A DNA stretch of 64,000 nucleotides, taken from the NCBI GenBank assembly GCA_023391695.1, contig JAEWAK010000003.1, positions 107,757-171,756 on the forward strand, read 5' to 3'. How positions within the stretch are numbered: the stretch's first letter is position 1; each line of letters begins with the position of its first letter. The translations under genes and the position numbers were made by a program. Positions 18,890-26,363 of the stretch are shown here, piece by piece. The stretch is from Bacillota bacterium. GTDB taxonomy: Bacteria > Bacillota > Clostridia > Lachnospirales > Lachnospiraceae. The notes beneath the pieces were generated by a model that was given only the letters and a program-made list of their open reading frames with translations, had not been told where the DNA came from and made no database searches.

Positions 18890-19810
18890 TCATCCTTTTA
18901 CCGCTCCAATTGTAAGTCCCGATATAAAATACTTTTGAAAAAACGGGTAGGCACATGCAATTGGTATGATAATTATAATTGCGATTGCCATTCTGGCACC
19001 TTCCTGCGGCATTAAGTTCTTATACTGCTGAAGGGATAATCCTGCCGTAGGGTTATTGGCAAGAAACTGTACATTCCTCTGAATATTATTCAAAAGTGCC
19101 TGTAAAGACAGAAGATTTGTATTACTGATATACAAAGATGACTGAAACCAATCATTCCAATAACCAAAGCAGAGGAATAATCCTATTGTCGCAAAAACCG
19201 GTTTCGATATGGGGACTACGATTCTGGCAAATATATTGAGCTGGGAAGCCCCGTCTATTTTAGCCGATTCAATAATGGAATCCGGGACCGTTGTCTTAAA
19301 AAATGTCTTACAGATAATTACATTAAAAGAAGAAACCAATAAGGGCAGTATCAATGACCAGATCGAATCTTTAAAACCAAACAAATTGGTGTTAATTACA
19401 TAGGAAGACAACATACCGCCATTAAAAATCATTGGTATAAATACCAGATAGGTTAAAAATCCATTTAGTTTATAGCTGCTTCTGGAAAGTACATATCCCA
19501 TGGTAGTTGTCAGTAATACCCCCATTACGGTACCGGCCAATGTTACCAGTACCGATATGCCGAGTGCTTTTATGATGGTTTTAATTTCTCCCCACAGGAA
19601 AACATAAGATGCAGCTGAAAATTCCCTGGGTATGAACTGGTATCCGTACCTGGCCAGGGAGCTTTCCGACGTAATGGAAATCATGAACACAAAAATCACA
19701 GGCAAGATACACATCAGGGATAATATAACGAATATAATATTAAAAACAAAATTAGTTGTTTTGGATATACGGTTTAGTTTGGAAACGCTTTCTTCATTCT
19801 CTTTTTTCAT
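18890..19810 (-). CDS. Sugar ABC transporter permease (LplC/MalG-like)
   Basis: 306 residues with six membrane segments. The EAA-loop region ESAKIDGASQLNIFARIVVPISKP (about residues 187-210) contacts the ATPase. The C-terminus ISGLTIGAVKG is typical for the LplC/YtcP class. GGAGG precedes the ATG. It lies 32 bases after the other permease and before the binding protein. Confidence 0.92.
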   Translation of the reverse strand: MKKENEESVSKLNRISKTTNFVFNIIFVILSLMCILPVIFVFMISITSESSLARYGYQFIPREFSAASYVFLWGEIKTIIKALGISVLVTLAGTVMGVLLTTTMGYVLSRSSYKLNGFLTYLVFIPMIFNGGMLSSYVINTNLFGFKDSIWSLILPLLVSSFNVIICKTFFKTTVPDSIIESAKIDGASQLNIFARIVVPISKPVFATIGLFLCFGYWNDWFQSSLYISNTNLLSLQALLNNIQRNVQFLANNPTAGLSLQQYKNLMPQEGARMAIAIIIIIPIACAYPFFQKYFISGLTIGAVKG

Positions 19811-19842
19811 TCTGTTACCTCCAGTCTTGTCAGTTCTATAAA

Positions 19843-20820
19843 TTATATAATTGCACTGTCATTATCAATCTTCCTTACGATCCAGTTAGCCAGGAGTATG
19901 GTAAGGCAGCATGCTACGGATTGGAAGAAAGTTGCGGCTGCCGTCATACCGATGGGGGTTGAGGACTGCAGTGCTTTATAAACAAAAGTATCAATGGTGG
20001 AAGCCACATTGTATAAAGAGCTTGGTATTTCCTTCGTTACCTGGAAAAACAAACCGAAATCGGAATAAAATATCCTGCCCACATTCAGGATAAACATCAT
20101 GATAACAACGGTTTTAATACTTGGAATCGTAATATATTTAACCTGCTGCCACTTATTTGCCCCGTCGATTACCGCAGCCTCATACAGAGTTCCGTCAATA
20201 CCGGTAATGCTTGCCAGATAAACTACGGTACTGTAACCCATCGTTTTCCATAACTGCATGAATATCAGTATGAACGGCCAGTACTTCGGCTCCATATACC
20301 ATTGGACGATATCTTTATCAAGCGTTCTTAAAATACTGTTAAGCATACCTTTGTCAATACTTAAAAAGGCATAAACGAAATAACTTACGACAACCCAGGA
20401 CATAAAGTGGGGAAAAAACATCATGGTCTGATACACTTTGGACTTTCGTTTGCTGTAAATAAGACTGATCATAATCGCTAACGTTACAGGGATAAGAATA
20501 CCTAAAATAATAAAAACGATATTATATACGATGGTATTCCTCAGCAGCATTACCAGCACATTGGATTTTATCAGGAACTGGAAATTATCCATGCCTGCCC
20601 ACTGGCTGTGAAACAGATTATAAAAAAAACCATGCCCCGGAAATACCTTATAAGTTTTAAAAGCTATAATAATTCCAAACATGGGAAGAAAACTAAATAA
20701 TATGTACCATATTGTAGTCGGTAATGCCAATAGGGTAAGTTCCGTGTCATCTTTTGTCCATTTCTTTTTCGTTTTTATCTTTTTACTATTATCATTTTTA
20801 TCTTTATTTAACTTTTTCAT
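19843..20820 (-). CDS. Sugar ABC transporter permease (LplB/MalF-like)
   Basis: 325 residues. A Lys-rich cytoplasmic N-terminus (about 1-28) precedes six membrane helices. The EAA-type loop YEAAVIDGANKWQQVKYITIP is near residue 216. It is the first gene of the transporter operon, with a promoter carrying a candidate operator at 20868-20896. GGAGG precedes the ATG. It heterodimerises with the next permease. Confidence 0.92.
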   Translation of the reverse strand: MKKLNKDKNDNSKKIKTKKKWTKDDTELTLLALPTTIWYILFSFLPMFGIIIAFKTYKVFPGHGFFYNLFHSQWAGMDNFQFLIKSNVLVMLLRNTIVYNIVFIILGILIPVTLAIMISLIYSKRKSKVYQTMMFFPHFMSWVVVSYFVYAFLSIDKGMLNSILRTLDKDIVQWYMEPKYWPFILIFMQLWKTMGYSTVVYLASITGIDGTLYEAAVIDGANKWQQVKYITIPSIKTVVIMMFILNVGRIFYSDFGLFFQVTKEIPSSLYNVASTIDTFVYKALQSSTPIGMTAAATFFQSVACCLTILLANWIVRKIDNDSAII

Positions 20821-20867
20821 TTTGTTAACCTCCGTTTGCGATTACTGCTTAACAATTAACTGTACTT

Positions 20868-20896
20868 ATATTAACATGTTTTTAATGTTAATGCAA
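20868..20896 (-). promoter_or_regulatory. Promoter of the sugar transporter operon with built-in inverted repeat
   Basis: Minus-strand TTGCAT (20896-20891), 17-base spacer and TAATAT (20873-20868). A perfect inverted repeat TTAACAT-N7-ATGTTAA (20871-20891) fills the spacer. The divergent LacI-type protein is the obvious candidate to bind it. The remaining 20900-21130 is very AT-rich with no other clear signal. Confidence 0.6.
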
Positions 20897-21135
20897 CATT
20901 TATTTTATTTTGTTATCATGTTTTTTACATTTGCTTTTACTAATATCAATCGCAACCCTATGTTTATTTCATATATATTGACTAATTAATCGAATTATAT
21001 TGTGTATTTTATACAACTATACTTGTACAAGGCATATTTTAACACAATTATGTGTTTTATCATTATTTATCACATTTAACTTTTATTAATTTTATCATTA
21101 GTTAATTTAATTGTTAAAAAATTATAAATTTTTCG

Positions 21136-21164
21136 TTGTGATTTTTAATATGTTATGCTATAAT
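21136..21164 (+). promoter_or_regulatory. Promoter of the LacI-family regulator gene
   Basis: TTGTGA (21136-21141), 17-base spacer and TATAAT (21159-21164) give a start near 21171, about 117 bases before the ATG. Confidence 0.7.
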
Positions 21165-21287
21165 AATTCTGAAATCAGGGATTACAAGAAAAAAACCAAA
21201 CAAAACTTAAATTTTGCTATAACTCGGCAATTACCGCAATAGAAAGCAATTCCTTTTCTATTGCTAAAAACATAAAAGGAGTACTAT

Positions 21288-22337
21288 ATGAAAAAGATAA
21301 CCATGCAGGAAATTGCAGATGCCCTGGACATTTCAAGAGTTACTGTCTGGAAAGTGTTCAATAACTATCCCGGAGTGTCGGATGCCTTGAGTGAACTGGT
21401 CTTAAATAAAGCCCAGGAGATGGGATATTTTAAACAGAAACAATCCGTTCAGCAAAGTGCCCAGGATACTATTTCGGCCGATACTTCCTCTGCAAAAACT
21501 GAAATGACCGTATCTGTTGTAGTATCCCGCCCCGAATCTTCCATGTTCTGGATGAATATTATTCACCAGATCGCCAAGGAACTGGTAAACTCTAACATTA
21601 ACCTGATGTACACCTACCTGCCTTCCAAAACTTCCGATGGTTACAGCCTGCCTTCCGTTTTAACCAACGGCACCTTACAGGGAATCATAGTTTTGAATGT
21701 ATACGATCATGATTTACTGTGTATGTTGAATGAATTAAAGATTCAGAAAGTCTTTTTGGATATGGTTTCTTCCATACCGGAAGACAATCTGTCCGGAGAT
21801 TTATTCTTATTAGAAGGCAAGTCCAGTGTAAACAAAATAACGGAATCCATGATTAAAAGAGGCCGTACTGAGATAGGTTTTATCGGGGATATTGAATATG
21901 CCAAGACGAATTATGACCGTTATGAAGGATATTTAACCGCCATGAACCAATATAAGCTTACTGTAAAGAAAGAATACAGCCTGGTTCACAGTATCGGAAT
22001 TTATACTTATGCGGAAGAAATCAATGAATTTTTATCCGGTTTAAAACAGATGCCCCAGGCCTTTGTCTGTGCCAGTGATTATGTAGCCCACTTTGTGATA
22101 AAATACCTGAATGCCAACAATTATAATATACCCGAAGATATTGCCGTATCGGGATATGACGGTACCACGGAATATATTGATCAGGCCGATTACCTTACCA
22201 CTGTACAGGTTCAGACCAGAGAACTGGGAAAGCGCCTGGTTATGCAGCTTTTATACCGGATATCAAATCCCGGTTCACCTTTGGAAGTCACTTATATCTA
22301 TTCCAAAATCAGATATGGGGAATCCACCAATTTCTGA
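21288..22337 (+). CDS. LacI-family transcriptional regulator of the mannoside locus
   Basis: 349 residues. The N-terminal helix-turn-helix (MKKITMQEIADALDISRVTV, then WKVFNNYPGVS) and a periplasmic-binding-protein-like effector domain end in the usual GYDGTTEYIDQADYLTTVQV segment. It is divergent from the transporter operon, so it probably controls that promoter in response to the imported sugar. AAGGAG precedes the ATG. The recognition helix VTVWKVFNNY departs from the common VSRALN form, so the operator may also be unusual. Confidence 0.9.
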   Translation: MKKITMQEIADALDISRVTVWKVFNNYPGVSDALSELVLNKAQEMGYFKQKQSVQQSAQDTISADTSSAKTEMTVSVVVSRPESSMFWMNIIHQIAKELVNSNINLMYTYLPSKTSDGYSLPSVLTNGTLQGIIVLNVYDHDLLCMLNELKIQKVFLDMVSSIPEDNLSGDLFLLEGKSSVNKITESMIKRGRTEIGFIGDIEYAKTNYDRYEGYLTAMNQYKLTVKKEYSLVHSIGIYTYAEEINEFLSGLKQMPQAFVCASDYVAHFVIKYLNANNYNIPEDIAVSGYDGTTEYIDQADYLTTVQVQTRELGKRLVMQLLYRISNPGSPLEVTYIYSKIRYGESTNF

Positions 22338-22350
22338 TCTGAATCCTGCG

Positions 22351-22428
22351 GGACTTACCCGTAAGGGTCAAAGCGGATATTCCAGGTCCGCTACGCTAAG
22401 AAGCGGGGGACTTACTTGTAAGGTTAAA
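22351..22428 (+). repeat. Dispersed repeat, locus 1 (double unit)
   Basis: Directly after the LacI-family stop. The core CTAAGAAGCGGGGG plus ACTTACTTGTAAGGTTAAA is at 22396-22428, and a related unit GGACTTACCCGTAAGGGTC is at 22351-22369. The CTTAC-TT-GTAAG part is a small hairpin. The core recurs at 57776-57809 and 58480-58512, and inverted at 63604-63639. Confidence 0.85.
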
Positions 22429-22432
22429 TTGC

Positions 22433-22476
22433 AAAAAACCTGCCTCAAATACCACATAGGTATGAGGCAGGTTTTA
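22433..22476. terminator. Bidirectional terminator between lacI-type and Fur-like genes
   Basis: AACCTGCCTCA pairs with TGAGGCAGGTT, with inner ATACC/GGTAT and an ACAT loop. A- and T-runs lie on the two sides. It serves both convergent genes. Confidence 0.9.
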
Positions 22477-23019
22477 TTATGAAACAATGCGTTTTTTACA
22501 ACTATACTTACAGCCCAAATTATCGCAGAGGCAGTTATTATATACCTGCTCCTCGCAGCTGTCTTCCTCTTCTTTATTCTTATTCTTAATTAAAATTGAA
22601 ATATTATCTATATCGGTAAAGCCTTGTGCGATTAATACCCTCTGAAGTTCCGCAAACCAGGAGCCTTTCTTTATTGCAGTTACCTTATCCGATTTTTCAT
22701 CTACGTACAAGACCTGATTTTCCTGTTCCAAGTCCAGATTTCCATAATCAATCTGGTATAAATTTTTTCTGTTAATCAGCCCTAAGTCTTCTAACGTTTT
22801 TACCATGCGGTAAACAGTTGCTATGCCTACTGTTGAATCTTTTTTTACTGTTTTATAATATATTTCCTTGCAGCTGGAGCACTCATCCTCCAGTATTACA
22901 TCAATTAACAGCCTTCTCTGTTCCGTAATGCGGAATCCTTTTTTCCTCAGCTGTTCCAATATAATTTCTCTTTTATGAACCTTAGCCGGTACGGGTTCTT
23001 TATCCAGTATTCCATTCAT
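22477..23019 (-). CDS. Fur-family regulator with divergent, Cys-rich C-terminus
   Basis: The N-terminal half has the Fur winged helix (KGFRITEQRRLLIDVI, then VGIATVYRMVKTLEDLGLI). The usual HHHLIC metal-site block and the CxxC zinc pairs of the dimer domain are absent. Instead a charged linker leads to a C-terminal cluster CLCDNLGCKYSCKK. The ATG at 23019 has GGAGG at 5 bases and beats the in-frame one at 23031, giving 180 residues. It sits just downstream of the feo genes, so iron-linked control is likely. The tail could bind Fe-S or Zn. Confidence 0.8.
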   Translation of the reverse strand: MNGILDKEPVPAKVHKREIILEQLRKKGFRITEQRRLLIDVILEDECSSCKEIYYKTVKKDSTVGIATVYRMVKTLEDLGLINRKNLYQIDYGNLDLEQENQVLYVDEKSDKVTAIKKGSWFAELQRVLIAQGFTDIDNISILIKNKNKEEEDSCEEQVYNNCLCDNLGCKYSCKKRIVS

Positions 23020-23220
23020 AATTTCCTCCATTCCTGCGCAAGTTTTCTGCGCACCTGTAGTTTGTGCTTAAGGTTCACAGACACAAACGTTTCGAGTTCT
23101 TCCCGATTTGTTACCGCCCTGCGGTCTCTCAAATAATTTGGGAAGCAGCCGGGAATGTGCTACTCTGTGGCCTTTTCAGCCCTCAGTCTCCATCCGGTTA
23201 CTTCCTGTTTTATTCCAAAA
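23020..23220 (-). other. Structured leader upstream of the Fur-like gene
   Basis: It holds a CTTCCC/GGGAAG stem (about 23099-23145) enclosing an ACCGC-CCT-GCGGT hairpin, then two TGCGC blocks just before the ribosome site. No coding frame is credible. It may be a folded 5' leader; its role is unknown. Confidence 0.35.
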
Positions 23221-23257
23221 ATGGCCTTTCACAACTTTTTTGTTGGTGAAAGGCCAT
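23221..23257 (-). terminator. Terminator of the feo operon
   Basis: ATGGCCTTTCAC pairs with GTGAAAGGCCAT, extended by AAC/GTT around a T-rich loop. On the minus strand TTTTTGG follows. It lies about 80 bases after the last feo gene. Confidence 0.85.
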
Positions 23258-23336
23258 CTGAATAATATTGTAAGAGTTTATATAACTATTCCGTCGTCCT
23301 ATATTATTTCACGGCCCAAAACTTTTACCGTAAAGC

Positions 23337-23486
23337 TTAAACCTGTCCTTTATAGTAATCGGCAGATTTATCACAGCCAGAGCAGCCGCAGCTGCAGTTT
23401 CCTCCAGCCTTATGGGATTTATAAGTCTTATAGCCGGCAAATGCGATGCCGCCAAAAACAATGATTCCAACTATTAAAGTAGCCAT
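23337..23486 (-). CDS. FeoB-associated Cys-rich membrane protein
   Basis: 49 residues starting MATLIVGIIVFGGIAFAGYK (one membrane helix) and followed by a soluble NCSCGCSGCDK cluster. It starts one base after the feoB stop, with the TAAGGAGGT ribosome site inside the end of feoB. Small proteins of this shape follow feoB in many Clostridia and are thought to help FeoB handle Fe(II). Stop TAA at 23339-23337. Confidence 0.85.
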   Translation of the reverse strand: MATLIVGIIVFGGIAFAGYKTYKSHKAGGNCSCGCSGCDKSADYYKGQV

Positions 23487-23487
23487 A

Positions 23488-25635
23488 TTATGCCACCTCC
23501 TTAACATTTACAGAGAGACCTGACTTACGTACAACCTTGCTTGGTTTTCTGAATAATCCGTAAAACAATACCGCAAGTAAAACAAATGCTGCTGCCGTAC
23601 CCACGCCAAATCCAACGCCTGTAACCAATAAGCCCAACTGATACACAATTAAAGCTGCTATATAAGCAAATACCGTCTGATATCCGGCAGCGAATAACGT
23701 CCATTTTGCCGAACCCATTTCACTGCGGACTGCACCGATAGCGGCAAAGCAGGGTGCGCAAAGTAAATTAAACACAAGAAAAGAATATGCGGAAAGCTGT
23801 GTAAAGTCCGCCTGAAGATTTGCCCAAACTTCCGTGCCGTCTTCGGCTACCTCTGCAAAACCGTAGAGTATACCAAAAGTACCTACAACATTTTCTTTTG
23901 CAATTAATCCGGTTACGGATGCAACCGCCGGTTTCCAGTCACCCCAGCCTAAAGGTACAAACAGCGGTGCCAGCACCCTTCCTACGGAAGCCAGTATGGA
24001 TTCCTCAATATCCACCATGCGCAGGTTCCATCCAAAGGAACTTAAAAACCAAACACCGACCGTAGCCAAAAGTATAACCGTAGTTGCTTTTTTCGCAAAT
24101 GCTTTTACCCGTTCCCAAACATGGATCAGAACACCTTTCAAGCCCGGTACATGATAGGAAGGAAGTTCCATTATGAAAGGAGCCGGATCTCCTGCAAACA
24201 GACTTGATTTCTTAAGCATGATACCGGATACGATGATCGCTGCCATGCCCACAAAATAGGTGGATGGTGCAATCCATACGGATCCCGGGAATAAAGCTCC
24301 GGCGATCAGGGCGATAATGGGAAGTTTCGCGCCGCAGGGAATAAACGTTGTTGTAATAATGGTCATTCTGCGGTCATGGTCATTTTCAATGGTACGGGTA
24401 GCCATGATACCGGGAACACCGCAGCCTGTTCCGATAAGAATCGGTATAAAAGATTTGCCGGATAATCCAAATTTCCTGAATATACGGTCCATAATAAACG
24501 CAATACGTGCCATATAGCCGCAGTCTTCCAAAATCGCCAGGCATAAAAACAATACTGCCATCTGCGGTATAAATCCAAGAACCGCGCCGACACCTGCTAC
24601 GATACCATCCATGATAAGGGAATTCAGCCAGCCGGCAGTACCGATCGTATCAAGGAAACCACTTACAGCATTCGGGACGATATCCGTAAACAAAACATCA
24701 TTTACCCAGTCAGTTGCCATGGTACCGACGGTAGAAATAGATATATAATAAACAAGGAACATTACAACAGCAAAAATAGGAAGTGCAAGCCATCTGTTGG
24801 TTACAATCCTGTCTATTTTATCGGTCCCGGTCTGGCCGGTACGGTTTTTCTTATGTACAGCCTGTTTAACTACCTTGCTTATGTAATTATAACGTTCGTT
24901 TGTAATAATGCCTTCACCGTCATCATCAAATTCCTTTTCGCTCGCCGTAACAATACTCTCAATCCGGTCCTGGGTCACTTTATCAAAAGATATCTGTTCT
25001 TTAATTTTTTCATCCCGTTCAAATAGCTTAATGGCCAGCCAGCGGCTGTTCATGCCATTCAACTGACCGGTGATGGCATCTTCAATTTGGGACAAAGCTT
25101 CTTCAACCCCATCGGAAAATGTATGGCTGGATTTAAAAGAAGATTTGGAACGTGCCAATTCAATTGCCTTCTGGGCAACTTCCTTGGAACCGATGCCCTT
25201 TAGCGCGGAGGTTTCTATTACTTCGCAGCCAATTGCATCTTTCAATTTCTTTATATCAATGCTGTCTCCGTTTTTACGGACGGCGTCAATCATATTGACA
25301 GCCATTACAACAGGAATGCCGATTTCGGTAAGCTGTGTGGTAAGATATAAATTTCTTTCAATGTTGGTACCGTCAACAATATTGATAATCGCATCCGGCT
25401 TCTCGTTGATCAGGTAACTTCTTGCAACAACTTCTTCCAGTGTATAAGGTGAAAGAGAGTAAATGCCGGGCAAATCCTGGATTATTACATCCTTATGCCC
25501 TTTCAGTTTACCTTCCTTTTTTTCTACAGTTACACCCGGCCAGTTACCCACGTACTGAGAACTTCCGGTTAAATCGTTAAACATGGTTGTCTTACCGCTG
25601 TTTGGATTACCGGCAAGCGCAATTTTAATCGACAT
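23488..25635 (-). CDS. feoB: Ferrous iron transport protein B
   Basis: Membrane Fe(II) importer with an N-terminal G domain: GNPNSGKTT (residues 9-17), switch I region GVTVEKKEG, DLPGIYSLSPYT (G3) and VMAVNMID (G4). A linker follows, then a polytopic C-terminal domain from about residue 280 containing two gate repeats with IPCGAKLPI and the NLLCAPCFAA cysteines. The 715-residue length is normal. GGAGG precedes the ATG. It is translationally linked to the downstream small Cys protein. Confidence 0.97.
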   Translation of the reverse strand: MSIKIALAGNPNSGKTTMFNDLTGSSQYVGNWPGVTVEKKEGKLKGHKDVIIQDLPGIYSLSPYTLEEVVARSYLINEKPDAIINIVDGTNIERNLYLTTQLTEIGIPVVMAVNMIDAVRKNGDSIDIKKLKDAIGCEVIETSALKGIGSKEVAQKAIELARSKSSFKSSHTFSDGVEEALSQIEDAITGQLNGMNSRWLAIKLFERDEKIKEQISFDKVTQDRIESIVTASEKEFDDDGEGIITNERYNYISKVVKQAVHKKNRTGQTGTDKIDRIVTNRWLALPIFAVVMFLVYYISISTVGTMATDWVNDVLFTDIVPNAVSGFLDTIGTAGWLNSLIMDGIVAGVGAVLGFIPQMAVLFLCLAILEDCGYMARIAFIMDRIFRKFGLSGKSFIPILIGTGCGVPGIMATRTIENDHDRRMTIITTTFIPCGAKLPIIALIAGALFPGSVWIAPSTYFVGMAAIIVSGIMLKKSSLFAGDPAPFIMELPSYHVPGLKGVLIHVWERVKAFAKKATTVILLATVGVWFLSSFGWNLRMVDIEESILASVGRVLAPLFVPLGWGDWKPAVASVTGLIAKENVVGTFGILYGFAEVAEDGTEVWANLQADFTQLSAYSFLVFNLLCAPCFAAIGAVRSEMGSAKWTLFAAGYQTVFAYIAALIVYQLGLLVTGVGFGVGTAAAFVLLAVLFYGLFRKPSKVVRKSGLSVNVKEVA

Positions 25636-25704
25636 CTTTCTATCCCTCCTGCTTGGTATTGAGTATGGTTCTATGGCAAGCCATACCTCTATGATTAATA
25701 TGAA

Positions 25705-25929
25705 TTAATTCTTGGTGACTTCTATCTGAGCCGCTTCATCTTTCCTGAGACTCAGCTCATATCCCCTCAAATTAATCTCAATCGGATCACCTAACGGTGC
25801 CACCTTAATCACTTTAATAATAACCCCCGGAGTCACTCCCATATCCATAATCCTTCGTCTCATCGGCCCTTTATCACCAATCCGTGCGACTTTGCCTTCC
25901 TCGCCAGGTTTTAATTCTCTTAATGTCAT
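25705..25929 (-). CDS. feoA: FeoA-domain protein (second copy)
   Basis: 74 residues with the SH3-like FeoA fold: MTLRELKPGEEGKVARIG, MRRRIMDMGVTPG and the closing LRGYELSLRKDEAAQIEV. FeoA assists FeoB at the cytoplasmic face. A good ribosome site precedes the ATG. It lies between the other feoA and feoB, and tandem feoA genes are common in Firmicutes. Confidence 0.93.
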   Translation of the reverse strand: MTLRELKPGEEGKVARIGDKGPMRRRIMDMGVTPGVIIKVIKVAPLGDPIEINLRGYELSLRKDEAAQIEVTKN

Positions 25930-25941
25930 GTCTTTCTCCTC

Positions 25942-26154
25942 CTAAGCTACCATTATTTTAGATGCCAAAGCCCTGTTGATTGCAATTCTGACACCCTTGA
26001 CCATAATTATTAAACCACTGTCATTTTCAGACAACAGTTTTATGCTTTCCCCCTTAATAAAACCCAAATCCTGGAGATGCCGTTTCACATCTTCTTTTCC
26101 TTTAAAATCTACAATTACCTTTGTTTCGCCAATTTCTGCAAATGCAAGTGACAT
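25942..26154 (-). CDS. feoA: FeoA-domain protein (first copy)
   Basis: 70 residues from the ATG at 26154 (MSLAFAEIGETKVIV), with HLQDLGFIKGE and VKGVRIAINRALASKIMV typical of FeoA. The frame is open to 26199, but that region contains the promoter and operator, so the inner start is right. An AAGGAG site lies 11 bases upstream. It is the first gene of the Fe(II) operon. Confidence 0.9.
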   Translation of the reverse strand: MSLAFAEIGETKVIVDFKGKEDVKRHLQDLGFIKGESIKLLSENDSGLIIMVKGVRIAINRALASKIMVA

Positions 26155-26181
26155 ACTTATCCACTCTCCTTTTATTTTGGG

Positions 26182-26256
26182 AATGATTATCATTTGCAAT
26201 TATTATATGTCTAATTTTTTTGCTTGTCAATATTGTAAATGAAAATTATTATCATT
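26182..26256 (-). promoter_or_regulatory. feo promoter with two Fur boxes
   Basis: Minus-strand TTGACA (26230-26225), 17-base spacer and TATAAT (26207-26202). A palindrome with core TGATTATCA (26184-26192) lies at the start point. A 9-1-9 inverted repeat (26238-26256, arms AATGAAAAT and ATTATCATT, 8 of 9 complementary) lies upstream of -35. Both match the Fur-box pattern. The operon should be repressed by iron-loaded Fur. Confidence 0.9.
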
Positions 26257-26283
26257 TATTTTATGAAAATTTAATAGAAATAA

Positions 26284-26328
26284 AAAAAGTATCCAATTGA
26301 TTCTATATACGAATCAACAGATACTTTT
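26284..26328. terminator. Terminator after the DUF815 ATPase gene
   Basis: TTGATTC/GAATCAA and AAAAGTATC/GATACTTTT form a nested stem. T-runs follow on both strands. It separates the ATPase gene from the feo promoter. Confidence 0.85.
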
Positions 26329-26363
26329 AGGATGGAAAATATGCACAGTTCCCAGATACCCTA

